DNA of 64,000 nt from Lunularia cruciata (GCA_948567375.1 OX419756.1:14451001-14515000); one strand, 5' to 3'; shown: positions 1-10,984, counted from the first letter of the stretch. Notes: generated by a model not told the origin, from the letters alone. A program made the numbers and translations.

Positions 1-51
1 TAGTGTATGATGTTGACAGCAATGTATGTTGTGTAGCAATGTATATACGCA
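1..51 (-). repeat. Start of an E/G-family LTR (cut by window edge)
   Basis: Read on the minus strand, about 50 bases from position 51 down match the outer end of the G-family LTR near 16528-16475; both begin with TGT and share a GTATATACAT core. The stretch follows directly on the RNase H/linker fragment at 52-610, so it looks like the 3' LTR start of a minus-strand element whose integrase is deleted. The rest of the LTR lies outside the window. Confidence 0.45.
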
Positions 52-610
52 CAACATGAACTATACCACTATCTCCATTCTTTGAATCTATGACCTCAAT
101 AACTCCCCCTATATGCACTAAGAGAGATACCACCGAAGCTTCAAAAAATGTACAAAAAAGGTAGATGCATGCCTATCATCTATCTCACCATGCTAATGTG
201 CACTTGTTTGATCCTATTGGCTAGGACATGGGTTTTCTACTCATCCCATCTACATCACAATTCACCACTCCAAGTCTATGAATAACTTTGAAATCATACT
301 CTTGTAAAATCAGAGCTCATCATGTAAACTTCCCCAAAAGCTTGTCAAACTCTATCAACCACTTGAGTGGTTGATGATCAGTGATGAGAGTAAAGGAGTT
401 ACCAAATAAGTAACATCAAAAATGTGCTATTGCCCATATTGTTGCTAAGCACTCTCCATCATATGAACTATACTTCACTTTTGCTGAATTGTTGGAGCAA
501 TAGCATAGGCCACCACAAACTCCTTCCCCTCATCATCATGTTTGGTGAACACTACTCCAAGCTTCAACATACTCCAATCAATGTGAACATGAAATGATTG
601 TCCTCTTATC
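52..610 (-). pseudogene. Ty3/gypsy RNase H and RNase H-integrase linker fragment, family E
   Basis: On the minus strand this matches the plus-strand element E at 58620-59019 continued at 62566-62690. It includes the RNase H segment around 305-400 that reads DHQPLKWLIE, and the linker near 178-240. Stops and small indels break every frame. At about 190-200 it keeps the site where solo LTR F is inserted in E, but without F, so it is a paralogous empty site. It is cut at 610 by element A1. Reverse transcriptase, protease and gag, which should lie to its right on this strand, are missing. Confidence 0.65.
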
Positions 611-1276
611 TACAACACTCATTTGTGCATGTATGTGCTATTGTGATATTAAGTTTGGTATTATAAGCACTTGAGAAATAATATTTATATAGAGGTAAGT
701 GATGGTTCTATATTAGTCATGATTAGCTAAAGTTAGTCATAGCTAAGATAGAAGGGACCTTACTTTAGAGGAGGTAGAAAAGATGAACATCACTATTTTG
801 GATTCTAGTGTGGTGACTTGGTATTATTCTTGGGTGTTAAGCTTGAGGAAAGAGTGGAGAACTCTTAGGCCCACAAGCCTTTTTGTTTCAGATTCTTCTA
901 TAGTCCAAGGATAGCCCATGTGAAGGAATCCTTGACTTAGTGGTTGGATCAAGTTAAGACCACATGCTTAGGAGAATATTCCTATGAGTATGGATATTCC
1001 TTTATCTTTTTGACTTTATTTGACTTTAACTTGAGTTACTCCAATGATGAGTAACTTTGGTGCATAACTATTTCACAAGTGTATAAATTAAGGGTGAGGA
1101 GGTACTCATCATCTTTTCATTTGCAACTCTCTTTCTAATGAGCAATGTCTTGAGTCTTGGAGTGTTAGCCTTAGATGAGTATGATGGAGTTGGGGTTCTT
1201 TGCCTTCTTAGTCTATGGTGCGCTACCATAATAGCCATCAGAGGTTCATCCTGAGTGAGTGATAGACCGGCTCACA
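611..1276 (+). repeat. 5' LTR of A1
   Basis: This 666-bp direct repeat of 7866-8553 and of the A2 LTRs (38412-38989, 42277-42965) should start TGTA and end CACA. Here the start has decayed to TACA; the end is GGCTCACA in A2 and CGGCTCACA here. A TATA-like GTATAAAT near 1081-1088 is at the same place in every copy and probably marks the start of R. Confidence 0.85.
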
Positions 1277-1280
1277 TTTT

Positions 1281-1298
1281 TGGTTCCATTGCTAGGGC
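1281..1298 (+). promoter_or_regulatory. Primer binding site of A1 (tRNA uncertain)
   Basis: TGGTTCCATTGCTAGGGC begins four bases after the LTR end; A2 has TGGCTCCATTGTCGGGACC at the same place. The position and the TGG start fit a tRNA 3' end. It resembles the TGGCGCCGTTGCCGGGG block known from plant Athila/Tat elements, so an Asp- or Arg-type tRNA is possible. I cannot decide which from sequence alone. Confidence 0.55.
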
Positions 1299-2187
1299 TT
1301 CTCTAGAAGGCAAGATAATGTTCCACATACAATTTTATATTAGACAAAATGTGGCTATGAGAGCTCACTTGGAGAGAACATTAGGGGGTGAGAGAGTTGA
1401 ACTTATGTTAGAAAACCAAAACACATTTGCATACCTTGTAGTTCATTATGATGTCTTTGAGATGATATTGTACATCTTTTATACACAAGAGGATTTGAAG
1501 AGATTATGTGAGGTGGATTGTAGGTTTTGGAGATTACGGTGATTTTGGGAAAAATCTCAAGTTTGAGATCTAGACTTGAAATTTCTACACATAATAACTT
1601 AGGTTATCCTTCAATTAGCACACTTGAAATTATTTTAAGAGCTAGTGCACACATTGAGCTAGAATTTTTGAAAGTTAATAGGGTAAATTGCTCTCAAAAC
1701 TATATGCTCTTTGGAAGTTTGTACATAGTCTGCCATTTCTTCAATTTTCAATGGTGTTCTTTGAAACTTTTCAAGTTAATTTGATGCATTGTACCCTACC
1801 TTTTGGCGTAAGAAATAGAGAAAAATTATTCTTGCACAAGGTGTTATGAGTTTTTAAAGAGAAAGGGGTGGTTTTCAGACCAAATCTGAAATATGTGTGC
1901 TGAATAGAAAGGTGCCTAAGGCAAAGGTCTTGATGAAAAGATTTGAAATTTTTCAAGGAAGGATACCCTTGGGTTGTAATCAACTATGAAAAATTTCAAA
2001 GGACTTTAAAATACCAATCATGGGGTTGTAATCAAGTGTACCAAAATTTAGAGGATGGTAATATACAAATTGAGAGAATTTAGTGACATTGTGAGGAGAG
2101 GTCAATTTTACAGAGTTCAGATCTCATACATGAGGAGTGTGAGAGAAAAAAAAAGCATGTTTGAGTGTTAAGACTCATCTTGGGAAC
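1299..2187 (+). pseudogene. A1 leader with remnants of a first small ORF
   Basis: A reading frame of about 75 codons follows the primer site (1318-1542). It contains the stretch MRAHLERTLGGERVELMLEN. A further open piece runs 1527-1784. The A2 copy keeps the same text at 39030-39475 with different frame breaks. No family is recognised. The rest (1785-2187) shows no coding signal. It may be a gag-upstream ORF as in Ogre-type elements, or untranslated leader that merely has ORFs. Confidence 0.35.
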
Positions 2188-2663
2188 ATGGAGGGTCATC
2201 AAGAGTGGAAGTTGAGGCTATGAAAGGTTCCTCAAGGATCTGAGGTGATTGTAGGAGTGGATTTGAGGAAAAAAGAGTTTAGAATAGAATTTGAAGGGAG
2301 TGTGAGAGGATCCAAAAACATACACTTCTTGGAGGAATGAGTGAGTCTAAGTGATTTTTATTTGGAGAGAAGGGATATAAGGCAAGTTCATATCCATTGA
2401 CCTTTGATAGCAAGAGATTGAGGGAAAGGAGAGGATTACTTGATTTGGGTTTGCATGTTGGACCTTCTTCATCAAGATTGGGAGGAAGAAGATCTAAGAC
2501 CAAGGAGTTTTATGAGGTTTGTGGAGTAGAAGGACTTCCAAAAGTACATTATTGTAGTGGAGTAAAAGCACTCTTGGAGACTTTGGTGAAGGATCTTGGA
2601 AAGAGTCTTAGTACAACTATAGAAATACTATCACCTTCATTTGCTAATTCTCAAGATAAGTGA
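2188..2663 (+). pseudogene. Cys-rich ORF upstream of gag in A1
   Basis: ATG at 2188 starts the same protein as the more open A2 copy (39847-40089 continued 40064-40300). Two Cys clusters are seen: in A2 CFLCREKERKASSC, and farther on CEVCGVEGLPKGHEC, which here reads CEVCGVEGLPKVHYC (about 2515-2562). The spacing does not fit a retroviral CCHC knuckle. A1 has an early stop after about 13 codons and a frame change. Ogre elements are known to have an extra ORF before gag; equivalence is an inference. Function unknown. Confidence 0.45.
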
Positions 2664-2884
2664 TAGAGATAATCTTTCAACTTATGGATAAACTATCCAT
2701 GAGGGTTTGATTAATATGCACTCTAAGATTTGATGTTGCTATAGAAATCTTAGAGCAACTTGAACCTTTTTTGTTCCCTATGGTGGATTACTCTCAAATG
2801 GTATTAGTCATGTACATACTCTATTAGTTATAGAGTGAGAGAAAAAAAAAGATTGAGAGAAAAGATAGATAATGAGGTGTAAAG
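2664..2884 (+). other. Non-coding spacer between Cys-rich ORF and gag in A1
   Basis: No ORF or repeat was recognised. The stretch is absent from A2, where a deletion joins about 2650 to about 3464. Confidence 0.4.
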
Positions 2885-3765
2885 ATGAGAAAATTTCCAG
2901 TTTTCTTTGGCAAGGATGGAGAGGATGTAGAGGCTTTTGTGAGAAACTTTAAAAAAGTTTTCATAGGAAGCAATGAGAAGAGGAAGAATGAGTGGGCCTC
3001 ATTATTACCAGATTTCTTTGAGGATACAACACTTACATGGTATGAGTCAAAATACCAAGAGAGAGAGAGGAGAGATGGGCAGGAAAAGTCTTGGGAAAAT
3101 TTGAGCACTCATTGAGATTTTTTCTCTATTTGAGAGTTATGAGAGATTGATGAGTGAGGTTACCTTTTTCAAACAAGGAGATGGAGAGAAAGTGAGAGTC
3201 TATGTAGAAAGAATGGAAAAGTTAGAGTCCAAATTTTGTATAGTGTTGAGGAAGGGTGGGGATGATGTGGAAAATAATATGATTAGCATAGGGGCCATGC
3301 TCACCAAAAAAAATTTAAGAGGGTTGAGATCACAGATTAGAAGTAAGGTGAGATATGAGACTCCTTCTTCCAAGGTTGAAACTATCAAGATTGCAATTCA
3401 TATGGAGGAGAGTTTAGAAGGACATAAGAGTGATTTGGTGGTGAAAGAGGTTTTCCATCCTCCTCAAGGCTATAAGTATGGTGGAAATTTTGATACTTTG
3501 GTGGCAAGGATGGCACTACAAGTAGTAGTTGGTCCAATTCTTGCACCAAATCATAGAACAACTTCAAACCATCATAAAACAACTTGCAGATCTCAAGATC
3601 AATGTGATGCAACTATGGGAGAAGAGAGAGGTGGATCAAAAAATAGGGAGAGGGCCTAGGAGTTATGGAAGCTATCCATATAGAGGAGTCCAACCAGCCA
3701 AAAATTTCAATGATAGAAATTGTTTTGGTTGTGGAGGAAGAGGCCACATTCAAAGGAATGCCTAA
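2885..3765 (+). pseudogene. gag of A1 (capsid and zinc knuckle)
   Basis: The reading starts MRKFPVFFGKDGEDVEAFVR, and DTTLTWYESKYQ follows, which is the usual Ty3 gag pattern (F.G.D..EAF ... A..W). It continues in another frame at 3147-3659 (FKQGDGEKVRVYVERMEKLE). It ends with a CCHC knuckle at about 3721-3765, CFGCGGRGHIQRN. The final Cys of the knuckle is lost in A1 by a one-base deletion; A2 keeps it. At least two frame changes make it non-functional. The product would coat element RNA in the cytoplasm. Confidence 0.7.
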
Positions 3766-3887
3766 AATCCACTTACCGTGGAGGAAGAAGTTATGAGAGA
3801 GCCAATAGAGGGAAAGAGGGAGGTTGGGAAACCAAATCCTAATAGGCTCATAATCCAAAAGAAATTAAGGAGATAACATGCATAGAT

Positions 3888-4840
3888 GTGGTTGAGAGCA
3901 AGTATGAGAAGGGAGAGTGCTCAAACTCCAAGGGTCTTAATTTGGAGCTTTTGGCACAAGAAAAGAAGAGAGTTCATTTTGTAGAGGATGTACACTCTTC
4001 TCAAGGATTTAATCTTAGCAAAGATACTCCTATGTTTATTAGGAGCACTTGCACCTCAATACCATCAACAACAAAGACTTCAAGGAAGAAGTTGGGGATG
4101 GAGGACTTCTTGATCTCAAAGCAACAATGGAACTACAATGTGTTGGAGGATGTTGGTAGTCATAAGGCTAGCATCACAATGGGTCAACTGATTTCTTTGA
4201 ACCCTACCTTGAGAAAGGAGCTTAGAGGTGGTTTGGATTCTACAAGGAGAAAAAGGAAGAAGAAGGCAAAAGCTCTAGTATCAATGGGGGTGGTGGATGC
4301 AAAACCAACACCATGGGAGGCTTGTGAACATGCCTCCAAGATTGATGTGAGTGATGGTCACAACATTAAGGATGCACTTGTTGATGAAGGATCAACAGTA
4401 AATGCCATGTCAAAAAGGTTGATGAAGAAGTTAGGTATGATACGCTCTAGACCTTCAACAATTGTGGTGAGCATGGCAAACAAGCAACAAGTTTGACCAA
4501 TAGGGATGATGGATAAAGTGGTAGTTTCAGTTGTTGGAATTCAAAATCTCATCACTTTCCAAATCTTGAGGGATTCAAGTTATCATTTGCTTCTTGGGAG
4601 GTCATGGTTGAGAGCAGCATGCACAATTGATCGATAGCACAAAGGGTACTTGAGGATTGGGCCATCAAACCATAAAGCTATAGTGCTTGTCACTAACACT
4701 ATCAACCCTTCACATTTAGATACACTATCTTCTGATTATTGGGAATCAGATTCAAAAGAAAGAGCTTCAGGTGTGGACACAAGCATGGAAGAAGAGACTT
4801 CCATGGAGGAGGATGAAGCTTAATCTGATTCAGATGGGTA
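3888..4840 (+). pseudogene. gag-pol linker and aspartic protease of A1
   Basis: An open frame of 202 codons (3888-4496) ends in NIKDALVDEGSTVNAMSKRL. That is the retropepsin active-site loop, with DEG in place of the DGG seen in A2. Downstream, in other frames, LLLGRSWLRAACTID-like residues (4580-4640) correspond to the second half of the protease fold. The stop at 4494 and the Gly-to-Glu change at the active site both argue against activity. The role would be to process the Gag-Pol polyprotein. Confidence 0.65.
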
Positions 4841-4844
4841 TCCC

Positions 4845-5760
4845 TTGTGTGCCATGGATATTTCACCTAAGCCAAAGGTTGTGAAGGACCCAAATAAATC
4901 ACCATTGTCACTTGAGGAGATAGAGAGGAGGTTATCTACCCTCAAGTATAGTCCAAATGTTACCAAGGAGGAGAAAGTAAGATTTGAGGAGATTTTTTGC
5001 AAGTTTATCCATGTGTTTGCTTTTAATTACAAGGATCTAAAGGAAGTAACCTTGGAGGAGCACAAGATTGAGGTGGAGTCACATGCAAGACCAATCCGCC
5101 AAAGCAACATTGCATTAGCCACCAATATCTTTGGTTGTGAAGGAGGAGATGGATAAGCTCAAGGAAGGCTGATTTATCTTTGAGTTGGAGAATTTAGAAT
5201 AGGTGTCTCCAATTGTGATTGTGACAAAAAAGAATGGTAAACTTTGGTATGTGTGGATTATAAGAAGCTCAATGTTGTTACTAAGAAAGACTATTACCCT
5301 TTACCATATATTGATGAGATCTTGGAGGAGGTTGTAGGTCATGAGAGATAAAATTTTGGAGATGGTTATAGTGAGTATAACCAAATCAAGATTGCATCAG
5401 AGCATCAATAACTCACTACATTCACCACACCTTAAGAGACTTATGCTTTCAAGGTCATGCCTTTTGGGCTTTGCAATATTCTAGCCACATTCCAATGGTT
5501 CATGAACAAATTGTTTGAACCTTTCATTGGGAAATTTTTGAGAGACTTCATTGATGACTTTTGTGTTTGTGGGAGCAAGAGGGAGCACTTTGAGCACCTA
5601 ATCAAGGCCTTGCAATGTTTGGATGAAGCCAATGCATCACTCAATCCAAAGAAGTGCATTTTTGGCTGTGAAGAAGGTCTACTTTTGGGGCACATCATCT
5701 CCAAGGATGGAATAGCAATTGACCTTGAGAAGGTGAGGAAAATCTAAGACCTTCCATTCC
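4845..5760 (+). pseudogene. Reverse transcriptase of A1
   Basis: The first part (4845-5156) matches the pre-RT linker, with KEVTLEEHKIEVESHARPIR. After several stops the fingers and palm can be followed: VSPIVIVTKKNG near 5205, then MPFGLCNILATFQWFMNKLF at 5457. The catalytic loop reads FIDDFCVCG (about 5548-5574), the Ty3 form of YxDD. LLLGHIISKDGIAI follows. Frame breaks near 5200-5440 disable it. Confidence 0.75.
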
Positions 5761-6412
5761 CTTCAAGCTTGACAAAGTTTTGCCAATTCTTGGGGATGGT
5801 TGAGTATTTCTTATTTTCTAAAAAGGCTTATGCATTTTCATCTTCTCATTTTCTAAAAGAGCTCATGCATTGACCATTTGCATGAAGAAGTATGTAGAAT
5901 ACATGGTGATTTTGGAGGACAAGAAGGCTCTCAAATATTTGAGTAGCTCAAGCAATCCCTTTTTGTAGCTCCAATTCTTGCTAAACTTGATTGGAATAAG
6001 CCTTTCATCCTCCTTTCAAACTTTTTTTGATGCTTCCAATGTAGCTATAGGATGCACTCTTAGTCAATTAGACCAAGATGGGCATGATCATCCAATAGCT
6101 TATGCTAGTAGGTAGATGGTTTCAACAAAAAAGAACTAATTTGTCATGGACAGAGAAGGGTTGACATTGGTCTTTGGTCTCAAGAAGTTTAGATACTACT
6201 TGACTAGAGGGAAAGCCACCAATGTCATAGATCACAAGGCTTTCAATTACATCTTCAACAAGTCTAATGTGGAAGTGAGGCTAACAAGGTGGATGATAAT
6301 CTTGTCTAAGTATGACTACACCATTAAGGACAGACCAAGGAAGAAACATGCAAATGCTGATTTGCTATCTACGGCCTATGATCATGATAGAGATGAGCCA
6401 TCATGGTCATAG
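5761..6412 (+). pseudogene. RNase H region of A1
   Basis: A segment at 6030-6110 encodes a DASNVAIGCTLSQ-type strand with the first acidic residue. The open frame 6146-6412 reads MDREGLTLVFGLKKFRYYL and then VIDHKAFNYIFN, typical of Ty3 RNase H. Frameshifts occur in 5800-6140. The last 100 bases are copied in inverted orientation just downstream (6401-6500). Confidence 0.7.
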
Positions 6413-6500
6413 GCTATAGAAAGCAAATCCGCATTTGCATGTTTCTTCCTTGGTCCATCCTCAATGGTGTAGTCATACTTAGACAAGATTATCATCCGCC
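6288..6500 (+). repeat. 100-bp inverted duplication with 13-bp loop inside A1 pol
   Basis: Bases 6288-6387 are repeated in reverse complement at 6401-6500, with about nine mismatches and a spacer of 13 bases (6388-6400). The left arm is genuine RNase H coding sequence; the right arm replaces the expected RNase H-integrase linker. A transcript could fold into a hairpin of about 100 bp. Confidence 0.9.
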
Positions 6501-6511
6501 TTTATTCCTTC

Positions 6512-7760
6512 TTGTATGAGGAGCTCATGGTAATCTTAGTCACTCAAGAGGTTCAAATGGAGTACAATGAGATTGTGGACTTTGTTACAAGAGGTAGCTA
6601 TCTAGAAGGGATGTATGCTAGGGAGAGGAAGGCCCTTGCAATAAGATCTAGACCTTACACAATGGTGGAAGATATTCTTTTTCACCGAGGAGCAGATGGT
6701 CTACTTCAAAGAGACGTGGGTAAGGAAGAGTCTATCTTACTCATAAAGGAGTTTCATGAAGGTTTAGTATGTGAAGGACAATTTGCAAGAAAGGTGATTG
6801 CTTTGAAAATTCTAGATGAAGGTTACCATTGGGGAGGGGTTTTCAAGGATTGTCTTGACTATTGCAAAACTTGTCATGTTTGTCAAGCTCCTGCGAGAAA
6901 ATCTACCTCCATTCCATCACTTAGATCAATTCTATTGCTAGGACCTTTTGAGAACTAAGGAATTGATTTTGTAGGTCCTCTTGATAGAACCCCAAAGAAC
7001 AATCAATATATTGTGTTAGTTATTGATTATCTGACCAAGTGGGTTGAGGCTTGATCATTGAGTGACAAGAATGAAGATGAAGTTAGGAGATTTTTTTATG
7101 AACGCATTATCATTAAGTTTGGATGCCCTATGGAATTGGTTTTTGATAGAGGAGAAGAGTTTCTAGGAAGCATTACTACAGCCATGCTACAATATTTCTC
7201 TATCACACATAGAGTAACTACATCCTATAAGCTACATTCCAATGGCTTGGCAACGAGAACCAATCAGACCTTGTGCATGATGTTGGCCAAAGATGCAGAA
7301 ATGAAGGGGGCTAAACATCATTAGGACAAGAGGATTCATGCAATTTTGTGAGAGTATAGGATAACCATGAAGACTTCCATCAAATATTCTCCATTTTAAT
7401 TGGTATATGGTATTGAGTCTATCTTATCTATTCACTTTTATCTTCCTACCTTCCAAAGCATTCATATGAGATTGAAGAAAGGACAAGGAGGTGATGCAAA
7501 GGAGTCAAGGAAGGATCAACTCATGGAATTGGAAGAGGCAAGAGCAATTGCTATGGTTAGAGTGGAGCAAGCCCAAAGGAAAAGAAATAAGGAGAGCTAT
7601 GACAAGAGGCAAGACAAGAAGAAGGTGGATCCTTTCAAAGAAGGTGATTTGGTAATGTTGTTTGATTCCATCCGATTCAAAAGAGTGCAAAAGAAGTTTT
7701 TGCCTAAGTACTTTGGACCTTTCATATTGGAGAAGGTGTTGGACTTCTCAAGGAGTTAGC
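6512..7760 (+). pseudogene. Integrase of A1
   Basis: The zinc domain is at about 6740-6900. FHEGLVCEGQFARK has the first His, but the second His is Gln. CKTCHVCQ holds the Cys pair. The catalytic core starts near 6960 (GIDFVGPLD) and continues at 7058-7324 with VFDRGEEFLGS, the second Asp. The expected Glu region reads SNGLATRTNQT with Glu lost. The C-terminal part is 7400-7759, with FKEGDLVMLFDSIRFKRVQK. Stops and frame changes at 6956, about 7050 and 7322. No chromodomain follows. Confidence 0.75.
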
Positions 7761-7845
7761 AGGAAGACACTTTGATTGGATTAACTATGATACATTGAAG
7801 ATGTTCATAGAAGGTAGAGAGATCTTCACTTTGAGGACAAAGTGA

Positions 7846-7865
7846 AATCTAAGTCCAAGGGTAAA
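7846..7865 (+). promoter_or_regulatory. Putative polypurine tract of A1
   Basis: The 20 bases before the 3' LTR end in CCAAGGGTAAA; A2 has CCGAGGGTAAA at the same place (42266-42276). Short and only moderately purine-rich, so it is placed by position. Confidence 0.4.
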
Positions 7866-8553
7866 TGTAGCACCCATTTGTGCATGTATGTGCTATTGTG
7901 ATATTTAGTTTGGTATCATAAGTACTTGAGAGATATAATTATATAGAGATAAAGGATGGTTCTACATTAGTCATGATTAGCTAAATTTAGTCATAGCTAA
8001 GATAGAGGGGACCTTACTTTAGAGGAAGTAGAAAAGATGAGCACCATTATTTTGGATTCCAATGTGTTAACTTGGTATTATTCCTAGGTGTTTGGCTTTG
8101 AGGAAAGAGTTGAGAACTCTTGGACCCATAAGTCTTTTTGTTTTGAATTCTTCTATAGTCCAAGGATAGCCTATATGAAGGAATCCTTGACTTAGTGGTT
8201 GGGTCAAGATAAGACCACATGCTTAGAAGTATATTCCTATGAGTATGGATATTCCTTTAGCTTTTTTACTTTATTTGACTTTTAGCCTAATGACTTGAGT
8301 TAATCTAGTAACTAGTAACTTTGGTGCATAACTATTTCATAAGTATATAAACTAGGGTTGTACTCTAAATCCTTTCATTTGCAACTATCTCTCTCATTGA
8401 GTTCTCTAGTGAGCAATGGTTTGAGTCTTGGAGTGTTAGCCTTGGAGGAGTAAGATGGAGTTGTGGTTCTTTGCCTTCTTAGTCCATGGTGTGTTACCAT
8501 AATAGCCATTAGAGGTTCATCTTAGGTTCATCTTGAGTGAGAGACATGCTAGC
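7866..8553 (+). repeat. 3' LTR of A1 (main part; last 5 bases at 15165-15169)
   Basis: Starts TGTAGCACCC and follows the 5' LTR to the terminal CATGCTAGC. There B is inserted. After B, a repeated CTAGC and then TCACA finish the LTR (15160-15169), matching the 5' LTR end. A TATA-like TATATAAA is present near 8344. Confidence 0.88.
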
Positions 8554-9292
8554 TATAATACCAAGGGTTAGCCATATGATCTAGATGTGAAATTCGGTTT
8601 GGTAACATCTAGAATGATGTTATACATGATGGTCAAAATAGATCAGATAGAAGTATCACCAAAAGAGTACTTCTACTAATAGGGCAGAAACCGAAATAGA
8701 CTTGAGAACCTTAGAACCAATAGCTAGACATATGATTTAAAGGTGAGAATTGGTTTGGTAACATCTGGAAGGATGTTACACATGATGGACTAAACAGATC
8801 AGAAAGAGGTATCACCAAAAGGAGACTTCTACTAATAGAGTAGGAACCGAAATATGCCTGAAAACTTTGAAGGCAATTTCGGAGGCCTAAACAAATGAAT
8901 TAGGCCTCGAAAATGTGCAGATTTCCCCCCCAACGGAGGAAATGCTGGCCTTCCCTCCCCCCTGGTTTGTCTCGTCGAGAGCTTTCCAATGGTACCTTAC
9001 TCATGTGATTCTGAGATTCCTACAGGAAGATTCCCTAAAACATTCCCTCCGGTCAAAGCTCGTTTGACCAACCAGATAGGACCTAGACCAGACAGGTCAC
9101 CCACCCAAGTAAGTAATCCAAGGGTGGAGCTTGCTGACATGTCACCTATCCGTGTCCTTAATCCTATGGTGGAGCTTCCTTGGAGGAGATCCTCTTTGTC
9201 TATATAATAAAGAGAAGGTGCTCCCTTGGGGCATCGAATGTTGGAGTGTGCAATCTGTGTTTTCTCTCTTCTCTTGTCCTCGGAGTATTACA
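8554..9292 (+). repeat. 5' LTR of B
   Basis: 739 bp, paired with 14421-15159. It contains TATATAATA at 9201-9209 as probable TATA box. An ORF of 72 codons at 8989-9207 recurs in all B LTRs but only because the LTRs are copies. Confidence 0.95.
9201..9209 (+). promoter_or_regulatory. TATA box of B 5' LTR
   Basis: TATATAATA lies 84 bases before the LTR end. It is repeated at 15068-15076 in the 3' LTR. Position and sequence fit a pol II core promoter for the element RNA. Confidence 0.6.
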
Positions 9293-9293
9293 A

Positions 9294-9305
9294 TGGTATC
9301 AGAGC
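9294..9305 (+). promoter_or_regulatory. Primer binding site of B, initiator-Met tRNA
   Basis: TGGTATCAGAGC lies one base after the 5' LTR. This is the known complement of the 3' end of plant initiator methionine tRNA, used by many Ty1 and Ty3 elements. Confidence 0.92.
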
Positions 9306-9432
9306 GAGTGTTCTAGTCCAAGAGAGTGGATCACCCCTCTTGGAATAGCACAAACTACTGAAATTGAGTAATTTGAGGTGGAGAACATAGAGTAATCGCT
9401 AGACTTAGGAAGGACTTTAGAGAGCGGATGGG

Positions 9433-9862
9433 ATGGATGCGCCGGGGGGACAATTTACCGCACCTAGCTTTCCATTCTCAAATCCATTCCACATCAAGGT
9501 TATGTACATCCAGCGTGAGCAGATGAGAGTATCGCTAGTTTATCACTTTGGTGCGGAATTCATGGACAGAGTGATGAACTCACCAAACTCGGTGATTCTA
9601 CTTGTGGTGATATATGACAGAGAGTGGGATTTGACGATCTACATTCTATTATGATAATATGGATATGAATGTCCCAAATCCTCTCCCTTTCAACACTCAA
9701 GTAGAAATCCGTTATGTAGTGAGGCCGAAATTGATGTTTAGAGATTTTGTGGTTAGGAATTTTGGTGAGGAGTATTATCAACAAGTGATAGCTTCTGAGG
9801 TCCCAATGGTAGTTCCGATGGTTCGTGCGCCTTCCAGAGTGATTATATTGACTTTGTATTGA
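9433..9862 (+). pseudogene. Leader ORFs of B with two related motifs upstream of gag
   Basis: Two ORFs follow each other: 9433-9654 (73 codons) and 9659-9862 (67 codons, same frame as gag). Each starts MD and has an NP..F segment. The first has VYHFGAEFMDRV, the second VVRNFGEEYYQQV at the equivalent place, so they look like diverged tandem copies of one small domain. The first also matches a segment of the G family at 35240-35400. I recognise no known domain. They may be translated leader peptides, or the broken N-terminus of a longer gag. Confidence 0.45.
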
Positions 9863-9895
9863 AGTAGACGTTAGAAATTGGGTGTTGCAGGAACC

Positions 9896-10984
9896 ATGGA
9901 TCCGTAGTTGCAAGAGCTGGTGCAAGGAATGCAAGGGATGTTGAATGAATTTCGAGAGATTAAGATGACCATGGAGACATTGCAAAGTCAAGTGCAGATC
10001 CTCAAGAACGATCAAGCCATGCAAGAAGAAGAGCCGTCTCAAAACCCAGTACCTGCGACTGAAGTACTTGGAGAGGCACCCGTGCATACGAACCCTATCA
10101 ACGATGAAGCCACATTGCTACTCCGGATGAAGAAGACCTGCAACATCGAGCCTTACAAGGGGCAGCATACGATGGGAGTAGTGGAGAATTGGATCTCGAG
10201 AATGAATCGATATTTTAGATTGTTCTCAACAGAAATCACAGAGCATGCTGCAGGCGTGTTTGCATGTGGGTACTTGACCGATAAAGCCCTCACATGGTAT
10301 GATGCTTGGGAACGATCCATGCTGGCAGAGAGAAGGGAGGTCACATGGATAGCAATGCAAGAAGGACTGCTCAAGAATTTCCAATCGGTGGATTTTGTGT
10401 AGATGGCTCAAACCCGACTATGGGGATTGAGACAGAAGAATAGCGTACAAGAGTATGTGGAGGCATTTCTGGATCTACAAGTCGCAATTACCGACATGAG
10501 TCCAGCAGAGGCTCTTGACAATTTCAAACAAGGGTTGAAAGAGCGGATTCGCCAAGAAGTCATGGTGCAAAACCCTCGCACGGTATTTGAAGCTATTGCT
10601 TGTGCGCAGAGAATAGCCGGAGCATTAAGTGGAGGTGAAGGAGTAGTTCCACCTCAATATTATCGGGCAGAAATGCCACACATGAGTGGACCAGTACCGA
10701 TGGAATTGGGCAACCTTCGATTCCGGGATCGAGGAGCACGGCCGCTTCAAGGAGAGCGAGGACGGGTAGAAGAACAAAGAGATGGAGTCCCACGAGGAGA
10801 AGGGACTCGAGGAGAACAACGCCGTTGTTACAATTGTGGCCGTATTGGGCACATATCTACCAATTGTTGCACTTGTTTCCCTAGAGGCCCTCGGCCTTTG
10901 TACAGGCGATCTTTGAACAACATGGAGAGGCACACTGAAGAGGAGGAGGTGGAAACCACTTTGGAAAACAAAGATCGCCAGTAA
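9896..10984 (+). pseudogene. gag of B
   Basis: ATG at 9896 opens the frame (MDP, then TAG at 9905, then LQELVQGMQGML). One further in-frame TAG is at 10400; the frame otherwise runs to TAA at 10982, about 362 codons. An N-terminal heptad-like helix (about residues 5-45) is followed by the Ty3 capsid core, with PYKGQHTMGVVENWISRM and later ALTWYDAWERS. LRQKNSVQEYVEAFLDL follows the second stop. The zinc knuckle CYNCGRIGHISTNC is at about 10825-10866. The first stop is at the place of a likely CAG codon. Product: structural nucleocapsid protein. The next frame (pol) is reached by a frame change between 10985 and 11080. Confidence 0.88.

Noticed and set aside
8989-9207. 72-codon ORF (also 14856-15074, and 54129-54419 minus) shared by three places
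   Set aside because: It lies in the LTR of the B family in all three places; similarity follows from being the same LTR. It overlaps the TATA region and shows no domain.
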